A stretch of 64,000 nt of DNA, from assembly GCA_036936605.1 (NCBI GenBank), contig JAUPFV010000005.1, forward strand, positions 1,291,670 through 1,355,669, read 5' to 3'. Under the pieces are notes generated by a model. That model did no database searches. It had not been told where the DNA came from and worked only from the letters and a program-made list of their open reading frames with translations. Source of the stretch: Limnanthes douglasii subsp. nivea (taxonomy: Eukaryota > Streptophyta > Magnoliopsida > Brassicales > Limnanthaceae). This document shows, one piece after another, positions 55,080 to 64,000 of the stretch; position 1 is the first letter of the stretch, and the number at the start of each line of letters is the position of its first letter. A program made the translations under genes and the position numbers.

Positions 55080-57700
55080 CGAATTTGTTGGAATATTAAG
55101 CATCAAAATAGTTAGTTAACGTATATAGGTTGGAACTCCTCTTGCGAAAAAGATACCATCAAGATGATGGTTATCGAATTAGCTCGGCTTGTTTCTATCC
55201 TCTCTTCCGTAACAAGCGCGAATTTAACAATATTAGCTATAGGGTGGAGGAGACCTAATCTGTCTTTGCTCAGGCTCAGATTAATCTCGCCACCAACCCG
55301 TCTAATAGTTCCCTAATCTCTACAGACCATGAGGCATCCAAAACCTACATTTTCTAATCCTTTCTCGAACATGATCAAACCCATTTTGGACGATGAAATT
55401 AAGAAAACCTTATTTGATATTGATAGTGATAAAGGCAAGAACCCTGATGATTTTAGTTCTTGTTTCTTCAAATCCTGTTGGCCCACGGTTGGGTCTGATA
55501 TCTGCTCAAGTGTTATGCATTTCTTCCACTTAGGAAAAATAGACCTAAAATGGAACAAAACCCGCATAGCCCTTATACCCAAAATTGATTCCCCCTCATC
55601 TCCCTCACATTTTAGGCTCATTTCCTGTTGCAGTGTCATTTATAAGGTAATATTCAAAATCCTAGCGAATAGAATTAAGACCGCTCTCCCCACACTGATT
55701 GATCCCTCGCAATCAGCTTTTGTTCATGGTCGCTCAATTTCCGATGACATCCTCCTCACTCAAGAACTTATGTATGGATAATATACCAATCGCAAGGCCC
55801 CAGGTTTGCCCTCAAGATTGGCATAATGAAAGTGTTCAATAATGTCTGATGGGAATTAATCCTTGATGTCCTCTATGTTATGGATTTCCATATCGAGATG
55901 ATCAATTGGATCATTCAATGTATTACCACAATCTCTTTTGTTGTTTGTATTAATGGTAAGCCCACTAGCATCATTCATGGTTTGAAGGTCTTATAAAATC
56001 CTATAGGAAAAAAGTCATGACCCATTATTTGGATACCATTGGAAATGCTACAAGCTCAAGATCATCAATCTCTCCTTCACGGATGACCTCATGATCTTCT
56101 GTGGCGCTAATGCACCCTCAATTAAGCTTATAAAATAGGGTCTCAATGAATTTGATCTTCTTTCGGGCCTCTAACTTAACCCAAATAAAAGCCAAGTTTA
56201 CCTCTCGGGCATGTGGGAAAGCACGAGGATCGATATTCTGAACTACCTTGGGTTCAATGAAGGAACATTATCATTGAGATACCTTGGTGTCCCACTAATC
56301 ACTTCCAGGCTTACCTACAATAACTGCAGACCCCTTTTTACAAAAGTTACAAATCGCATAAACTCATAGACTGCTAAACACCTCTCGCCAGTCGGCTCCA
56401 GCTTATCAAATTAGTCATCTTCACTAGCCAGGTCTACTCGTCCTCAATCTTTATTCTCTCGGTCAAAGTTTTAAACGAGCTCTCGCAACTGCTCAGAATA
56501 TTTCTTTGGTTGGGATCAGAGATGAAGACTTCGGGGGCTAATGTAGCCTGGGATAAGCTCACTGTTCCCATAGATGAGGGTGGCCTTGGGATCCCAAACC
56601 TAAAAATTTCAAATTAGGCGGCTGCCATAAAGCTTTTCTACTCCATATTAACTAAACATAAAAGTTATATATAGATTCAATAAACCCTTACGAAAAAAAT
56701 AAAAAATAAAACCTTTTGGACTCTTCCTCTTCCTTCGAATGCAATTGGGGATGGTAAAAAAGCCTAAATCTTCAGAATCAGACTGCGAGCTGATATAAAG
56801 TTATTGTTGGAAATGGAAATAACACCTCAATTTTGCATGATCCATGGTTCTTTCCATATTCTATCATTGATCGTTTAGGCCAGAGCATTACCAATCTGGC
56901 TCGACTGCGTAATATCTCTTTGCAATAGATTTTGAGCTTGGACCTCTCATGATAGGACCCCAAGTAGGTGAATGCTTTCTCACCACACCAAAATAAGAAA
57001 TTCCATTAGTGCCCTTCCTCCTGCCACTGAGACATACGACGATTTTCTCTGGATCCCTAACAAGTCCAAACCGCAATTCGCCATCAATAGCACCTACTCT
57101 GCTCTCCAACCTACGAGAAATAAAGTTGCTTGAACTTCTCTCATTTGGCACAAGTACTTTATCCCTAGATACTCATTTATCGCCTGGATGGTCATACATA
57201 AGAAGCTCTCTACTCGAGATAAACTCATTAGTTTGGGACTTGACTCCCCACCTGACGACGTTCTTTGTTCAAACTGCGAGGAAACTCTAGAACACCTCCT
57301 CATACTATGTCCATATTCTTCCTCCATCTGGGAGATCATCTTGCGTAAGCTCATTATCGCTTTAAGTATCACATGAGCGTCGTGGCTTGAGAAGGCCAGC
57401 GGTTAGACTCCTTCTAACTATGGAAAAGATTTCATCTGGCGGACTGCTTATTTCTCGACCATATACCATATATGGAGTGAAAGAAACGCTCGTATCTTCA
57501 ACAACAAGCATGTGTTAAACTCTATTGTTACTCATCATGTGTTTTTTTACCTCTGTTTTTTTTTTCACGGAACGAAGGTGACCCTTCCTATCTAATTGGC
57601 TTTTATTTAATGTAATATGTAGGTTATTATTCAATTACCTTTTTTAAAGGTTTTCCTCATCGTTGTAATCTAGCCCCAGAACCACATGTAAACACTTTAT
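55080..57700 (+). mobile_element. LINE-D: decayed LINE related to LINE-A
   Basis: ORF2 sequence from the endonuclease-RT linker through RT to the C-terminal zinc-binding region. The best frame, 55329-55781, reads EIKKTLFDIDSDKGKNPDDF, RIALIPKIDSPSSPSHFR and ILANRIKTALPTLIDPSQSA, closely parallel to LINE-A (EIKSALFSIDSDKSSGPDDY; ALIPKIDSPSAPSDYRP). Decayed motifs follow: FTDDLMIF near 56075, YLGVPLITSRL near 56280, GGLGIPNLK near 56580 and C-x2-C...H-L-L-I-L-C near 57268-57310. It ends in a 3' UTR near 57700. Many frameshifts and stops make it much older than LINE-A. Confidence 0.88.
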
Positions 57701-59028
57701 ATATATAAATTTTACAGCTTTTTATACCAAACAAATATTGTAATTCGACAAAATCCTGATTCTTAAATATAGCATTATATAAATAACTATATATAGTAAT
57801 AAACGTTTATTTCATAATATATGTCTTTTTCACTAATCTAGTTATAATAATAGAAAATGAGTTTAGAATTTAAGATTATATATTAATTAGTTGGTTGTAT
57901 TTATTATTATTTTTTAACTCTTTTAGATAAAATTTTAATTAAAAAAATATTATATCTTTGATCGGATTAGTTAGACGAGAAGAAAGTTTAAGCTATTTTA
58001 TTGGCACAACTGTTGATATTTTTAATTTTTTTTATAAAAAATAATCAATTATTTTTAACAACGATCGAATATTTTATATCCAATCATCGCAACGAAGAAA
58101 TAAATGGAAAATTACTATAAACATAAATACAAGAGCTTTTGACTACCGAATGGGTAATGGTCTATTCGAAAGAGTTTATGTCGGTTGGATGCTGACGCGA
58201 ATGTAAGATGATAAGAATCAGATTAGTAATTCATCATCATTGAAATCGATGACACTTGTAATCTTCGTTCGACGTTATCGTCTTGCGACGGATCACTCAT
58301 CACAAAGAGTAAAAATAGAACATTTTCCATTGGAAACAATTCCTCAAAATAACACTCCTAAATTTGATCCGAAAAAGGATAGATTAACATAAATAAAGAA
58401 CATCATTATATGCACTAATGTACTCGTTCAAAAATTTAATCTCATATTTGTCACCGAAATGACGATGATTTCATCGAGGCCGAGTCAAATACGATAATGT
58501 AATATACGTTCTCATTGTGTCATCGTTGGCATCATATATATTGGTAGGCGATCCGCACCAAAATTTTAATACTATTAAATGGACAAATGATAGGATAAAC
58601 GATCTCGAGAATCGTATCGAGAAGTTCCAAAACAAAATGATGGGTTCACCACGAAGACTTTCCTTTTTATAGAGATTTTTCAATGACCTTATGAGGTAGA
58701 ACCCTAACATAGTTCAACGAGTTGCCTCTGGACTCAGTTCATACTTTTGAAGCTCTTTGTACAGCGTTTCAAGATTAGTTTATAAGGAGCAAGATAATAT
58801 AGTGAGGCGTGGATTACATTATCCATTGTAAGCAAAATATCAACGAAAACATACCACTATACCTAAATATTTGTTAAAATAAAGAACGACCATAATTTGG
58901 TGGCATGTGTTGTGCACCAAAAATGTATTCTCCTTAGAATGATGTTCCACGTATAGCCCAAGTATAGTAGCATGTAAAAATAGACAAGACCATGCGAGTG
59001 AAAATGTCGGAAAAGTCAAACATTTATC
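57701..59028. other. No gene recognised
   Basis: AT-rich to 58090, then more mixed sequence. The minus-strand open frames (58471-58710, 58840-59067) have no motif I can name. On the minus strand, 'ctctataaaaaggaaagtc' (about 58672-58654) looks like an LTR TATA context and 'ttttggtgcggatcgcc' (about 58563-58547) loosely resembles a gypsy primer site. The stretch might therefore be part of an old LTR, but this is weak. Confidence 0.35.
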
Positions 59029-59761
59029 TAGGGATGGTAAATTTTTTATGCATTCGCGGGTATCCAACCTGAACCGACTCGAACGGTTATTACCTATTGA
59101 ATGTTGGTTGGGTTACGAGTTTAAATTTTTTCTAACGAATATCAAACCTAAAACATGACCCACTGAATACCCATTATGCTACTAGAGTTGATACAAGATA
59201 TATATTATTAGTCGGTATTTATAAAATTTCGAAATTATATTCTAATTTGATTGAATTTATTTTTATTATTTGTAATTTTTGTTATCGATATATTTAAAAT
59301 TATAATAACCCATCTTAGATTTAATAAATATAATGATTTAAATAAAATCAATTTAAATAAATTGTAATTTTGAATATACAAATTTGTTTACAAATCTACA
59401 TATTTTAAGTAATAAATATGATATGTTAAAAATTAAAATTAATATCAAATTTTAAATAATAATTATTTTCAATACACTTGTTATTAAATTTTAAAAATGG
59501 TTATTAAGTTGTAGAGTTTATATTCGATATATTATTATTTTTATTCTTTTTTTATATTTTATAGTTGGATAGTTTATATTATTAATAAATAAAGGATCAT
59601 TAGATATCTATAAATGGATATATGAATTTGGGGATTTTAGAAGTTACAATAATATTCTATCATCCGACGGATATATGAATTCGATGGATTTAAAAAATAA
59701 GGATATGATAGGTTTTAGGTTTAGTTATACATGCATATATCATGACCGATTTTCATCTCTA
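59029..59761. mobile_element. hAT-like MITE candidate
   Basis: Left end tagggatggtaaat and right end (reverse complement) tagagatgaaaatc form an imperfect ~14-bp inverted repeat. Adjacent 8-mers catttatc and tagatatc match at five of eight positions, a possible old 8-bp duplication. The ends carry the 'attcgcgggtatccaacctg' type of subterminal sequence common in plant hAT MITEs. The interior is AT-rich and has no ORF. Confidence 0.5.
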
Positions 59762-59869
59762 TAGATATCGTTCATAAAATCCATCTTATTTGTGACCCGA
59801 GCTTTTTCTTGTTATTCTAATTCGATCAATTAAGAATATTACTGAACCACCTCAATGATTATCTTCTTT

Positions 59870-61700
59870 TCCTTTTAGGGACACCTTACAAAATCCTTAT
59901 ATACATGACACATTAACATGGTGGTATGTAGAGCTGAGTGAGTTTGCCATCAAATTCGAACCAAGAAGTACATCAAAGCCCAAAATCTATTAGATTTTCT
60001 TACCGAATTTCAAGCTCAAGTATCGACCTGCTAGTACGATTATTCTGAACCTATGTAGATGATCTAAAATGGTATGAGGTCAAACAATCTAGGGCATACA
60101 GCTAGTATTCAACTAATATCATCTTGGGGGGAGAGGGCTTTAAATGAATCCATCAAACTTGGATTGTCAATCTCAAACAATAAGGTCGAATACAAAGCAT
60201 AAATCATAAGGCTACTACTCGCCCATATACGCAAGGAACAATACCTAAGACATCTCATTTACCTTTAATTAATTGTCAACCATGCTATGGGAAAATAAAA
60301 ATCAAATAAGGATACTTTTATCATCTATCTAGCAAAACTATCGGGCAAGGAATCTAAATTTTTATAGGTCTAGTCGATGCCCTTGGTTCCTATAAAAGCT
60401 CTGAATCTGAACAATGATTTTCATACCAAAAAAATCGTCCATCTTTGAGCCTTTACCAATCGAGTAGTCTAAGATAATCTTTGATACTATGGTTATTGAC
60501 GAGCCAGTGAACTTCATTAAGGGTTTATTACGGAGCGGATGCTCCCAAATAACATAGTCTAGGGTAGAAGTATCAAAATTTTATCTTTTATTTACATACT
60601 TCTCGATGAAACTCTTTATCGTAGAGGGTTAGCTGAAATCTTTATTTGATTCTTAGTTTATGAAGAATCAATCTTCATATTCCAAGAACCCCATAAAGAA
60701 TAAAGAGGTTTTTATTGCGGGTATAAGTATTTTAATCGAAGAATCATATTACATGGTTACTATTGGTCTATAATACATACATATGTCACATTATTTATGA
60801 AAAGATGGGATATGAGCCAACGATTCATGAAATCAGTTCATATCCCATCAATATTAATCAATTCATAAAAAAAATTCTTCATAAAATAGTGTTGGAACAT
60901 AATGGGAACCCTTCCAAAACAAATCAGGGGATTGTTGATACCTTCTGATGATAGTAGATTATTTTTTAAAATAGTCAGAAGGAGAACTATTAGACGGAAT
61001 CCAAGCCAAAAAACGTCATAAACTTTTAAAACTAAAATATTTGATGCAGGCGTGAGGTCTCTAAAGTCATTATGTTCGATAATTGGTTCTCATTATCGAA
61101 AGAGAAACTAGATTTGTTGTACAACTACAAAGATATTCAAAAAACATTATTGGATTTATTCCAACCTCAAGCTAAGAATTGAGTTTACCACATTCTTGAA
61201 GGTTTTGTGGGGTATTCTCCCAACTTCCCAAAAAAAATATTATGGTCCCACAAAATGACCTCGAGAAAAACGATAGAAGAAACTTTATTTTGCTTTGATC
61301 CAGAGATAAAGGTTGTGCACAGGCCAAAAATTTATTATTTCATTATGAATAATGAACTATGATGAATGGTCAAACATTTGCAGCTACTTAGCTGAATTAG
61401 ACTTGGTCAAAGAGACTGAGATCAAAATACATATCTAAATTGAGCATTATCTAACGCTAATGTGCTATAAGTATGTTTATAATATTAGCTGTCATGAATT
61501 TCAAGACGGAGATAATGTCCTTCAAAGGTTCTTCATTCATATAAAATATAAATCCCTTAGCAAGATGGGGGCCCAACCGGAAAATACAAACATTGTAATA
61601 GCTAAGTTAAAATCAGACCTTTGCAAGCTCATAGGGGCATATAGACATCTTGTTTCATGCCCATGGAATGCAGAGCATCTGAAACTTTATGTTTCATGAG
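59870..61700 (+). pseudogene. Tat-3 pol remnant: RNase H and integrase
   Basis: Decayed Tat-lineage pol. RNase H: WWYVELSEFAIKFEPRSTSK (about 59930-59980) and SIKLGLSISNNKVEYKA (about 60150-60200). Integrase zinc finger scrap: GYYWSIIHTY...MSQRF (about 60755-60825). The C-terminus in frame 61460-61699, GDNVLQRFF and finally CPWNAEHLKLYVS, is the lineage-typical end of pol. RT is missing and many stops are present. It lies in the same orientation as Tat-1 and Tat-2. Confidence 0.83.
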
Positions 61701-62559
61701 AGAATTACATTTAAAGTATATTTTACTTGATTTCTTTTAATCATATTTTTATATTAGTAAAAAAATTACTTTCTTATTACATCTTTAGGTATTGTTCATG
61801 CGCTCTTTCATAATTTAGGGAGACCCCCAATTATTAACGGATTTTAATGTTATCTTAATATGGATGCTCATATATGTTTTGTTACTCTATTGGATGAACA
61901 AAAAATTCCGATCATTGACATCAAAATCAAAAACGGTAAAATTGCTTAAGACTTGGAGCACCAAACGTACAAAGTTACCATCATGCCAGAGAATAAAATA
62001 TGTACAATGACTCCAATGCGAGGAAACTAACTCTATAAAAGAGGTACCCTGTAATAAAATGTGCAAAGTGACTTCCGAGTCAAAGCACGACTATGCATGG
62101 CCTCCGTGCCAGATTTACAAGTCGAATACCTAACCTCTACATTCAAGACTGATTATCGTGTGTAAAAACACGTAAGAACTATATAAATGACACGTTGTTT
62201 ATTTTTTTTAACGAAAAATAATATCATTAAATATATACTAAAATTTAAAATAATATTATAGCCAAACCCAATCAGAAGGTAACCAAGCTAAAATATTTTA
62301 TCTGAAATACGAGAAAAAAACATTCTATACTAAACCAAAAACAATCAGATATCTTAATATACATCCAACATGATAGTTGATTATGATAAGAAAAATATAT
62401 TGGCAACAAAGCCTAAATTATCTCTCAAAGAGAGAGAAACAAGACTCATATTATCTTTAAATTAAGTAGAATTGTTTCACAATTAACAAGCAGATTATGA
62501 GAAAAATAAATCCTGAAAAAAATGTTGCCTTATTAATCAGTCTACAACTGCAAGTAACA

Positions 62560-64000
62560 TTCATCTTCATTGGAAAAAAATCAATCAAAACAAGTGAGTA
62601 CGATATCTATTCCATTATCTCACCACTCTCCAAGGTTCTTTGAGAATATATTTTCACCTTTTCTAGAGAGTGTTTGCAATTAAATATTTCTTACACATCA
62701 TCAGAAATTCTAGAAGGCACATTTTCTAATTCTTCTAGTGATTTATTCACGCCAAGCCTACAAGGACAGTCTTTGGACACCATTTTTTATTACCACTCAA
62801 GGCTTACCGACCATAGATTGTGAGATATTAAATCCATATAAGGACTCTGGTCCACGTATGGACCGGTCTGGTGCAGGGACCAGATAAGTGATTCCTCCCT
62901 ATTTTGGCCAATGTCAATGTAGGTTGTTATACATAAATCTGAGAGTTACCTGATCTTGGCCTCATGAAGCTCTCATTTCTTAGTAAATTCTATGATGGAA
63001 TCATCCAAACATGATTGGTCATTTTGTTGTACAAAGATAAACGCGAGTTACTTGTCTAATTGAAGGATTATTCTTTAGAATATCTAGTTTTGTGACCAAT
63101 CTTCTAGATTTACCATTATTCTCTCGTTCAAGTCTTATAGGGTCTCGACTTCCTTTACTTTGAAAACCCTTATCTCCAGCTCATCCAACCGGTATTGATA
63201 AACCGTTAGATTATTCAATTTTCCTTGTACTACAACATAATTCTGGGTCACACCACCTTCACAAAGCACGATTAATTTATAAGGATACTGGTCAGAGACA
63301 TCTTATTCTTCACATAAAATAATCACAGGATCAAGACAGATAATGACTTCTCAATGATCAAACATAGTTGTGTATTCAAAATCGATAGAGACAGAAATAG
63401 CAGTGGTAGAGCCCAACCTCACATTTAGACTAGGGAAAAACACCAAGTAAGATTCATATTTCCTAGGTATTAATCAAGCGCGACAAAATTCTAGGGGGAA
63501 AGCCAACACACAACCAAATTTTAGTGACTTCATCAAGGCGATCACACTTAAGTGGTAGAACATTTTCTTCCTTGAATCGTTGTTTTCAATAAATATATGA
63601 GGGTGTCCTGGAAAAAAAATGTTAGCTTATATACATGAAATATTATACTAAGTATATCCAAACATAGAAATTTACTAGTTTGCTACCTCTTCGTAAGGCA
63701 TGCATGTCTTCCGTGCATCAATAAAGAAGACAAAGCTTCACTTTCCCGATTTTCTTGGAATGTGGAATATTCCTAACCATCTTGTAATGGTTTGAAATAG
63801 ATAGTTACTGCATAATTTATTTCTATGACTTTATGATCGTAATGGCCAACAAATATTGCATGGGAAAGGAAAACTTGGTGAACTTTAGGACCATAATCGA
63901 GGCTATCAGTATCTTTCAGTCATTCATCATAAACTAATTGCACTGTTGGATTATAAACTTGACCCAGTTAAAGGGTCCAACCCACTCACTAAGGCCCATA
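62560..64000 (-). pseudogene. Tat-3 antisense gene, spliced, runs off the window
   Basis: Minus strand downwards: exon 1 ends SFVFFIDARKTCMPYEE at 63687; intron 63686-63608 (GTAGCAAAC...TTTTTTTTCCAG); exon 2 begins HPHIFIENNDSRKKMFYHLS and continues FGCVLAFPLEF, VRLGSTTAISVSIDFEYTTM, VVQGKLNNLTVYQYRLDELE and IRVFKVKEVETL, a heptad-type region near 63190. Only scattered stops break about 500 bp of this frame. Its placement after pol, its intron and the following coiled coil parallel Tat-1. The 5' end is beyond the window. Confidence 0.62.
63608..63686 (-). other. Probable intron in the Tat-3 antisense gene
   Basis: 79 nt; donor AG/GTAGCAAAC, long T-tract before the acceptor (TTTTTTTTCCAG), then exon GACACCCTC. 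It is the counterpart of the 100-nt intron at 24866-24965 in Tat-1, whose exon 2 starts GACCACCCTAAATT. Confidence 0.6.

Overview
This window looks like a repeat-dense heterochromatic or intergenic stretch of a flowering-plant (probably eudicot) nuclear genome. It is AT-rich, and almost everything recognisable is a plant transposable element: L1-type LINEs, Ty1/copia and Ty3/gypsy (Athila and Tat lineage) LTR retrotransposons, a MULE, a Stowaway MITE, a tRNA-derived SINE and a small TRIM-like LTR element. The only host gene I can support is a broken PP2-B (phloem protein 2-like) fragment near 16 kb. I see no rRNA, tRNA gene, CRISPR or bacterial-type operon. The species cannot be named from this.

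Layout. 0-2.6 kb: 3' part of a young LINE (LINE-A). 2.7-3.8 kb: an imperfect 'cggtt' repeat field followed by a minus-strand SINE. 4.7-6.8 kb: a MULE transposase whose frame is intact except for four in-frame stops, with a 52-bp-arm palindrome between its first ORF and the transposase exon. 6.9-15.7 kb: a minus-strand LINE (LINE-B: ORF1, endonuclease, RT, RNase H) split by a complete, recent, non-autonomous copia element (10542-13549; 497-bp LTRs, TAATA target duplication). 15.95-16.73 kb: PP2-B exons with a duplicated 3' end. 17.6-19.9 kb: a decayed copia element. 20.0-26.9 kb: Tat-1 (gypsy pol plus a long antisense gene). 27.0-28.3 kb: LINE-C. 29.4-30.0 kb: an unrecognised minus-strand open region. 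30.2-35.7 kb: Tat-2 (LTR, gag, protease, truncated RT, antisense ORF). 35.7-38.9 kb: minus-strand copia. 38.9-45.65 kb: an Athila element with an in-frame internal deletion. 46.2-50.9 kb: a second, older copy of the 10.5-kb copia family, carrying a TRIM-like element (46752-47978, TATTA target duplication) and a second SINE copy. 51-53.1 kb: gypsy remnant. 53.0-54.1 kb: two-copy tandem duplication. 55.1-57.7 kb: LINE-D, related to LINE-A. 59.0-59.8 kb: hAT-like MITE candidate. 59.9-64 kb: Tat-3, running off the window.

How it fits together. The window is a record of nested insertions. The best biological signal is that all three Tat elements carry antisense coding sequence downstream of pol. 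Tat-1 and Tat-3 appear to share an intron at the same place in it, and Tat-1 and Tat-2 share a coiled coil plus a Ser/Asp/Glu-rich C-terminus. Non-autonomous derivatives are common: the copia family keeps only RNase H, Athila fuses protease to the integrase C-terminus, and the TRIM-like element has no protein. Premature stops in the older elements are mostly explained by C-to-T change (TGG to TAG/TGA, CGA to TGA), as expected for long-methylated DNA. All function calls come from reading motifs by eye; no database search was run.
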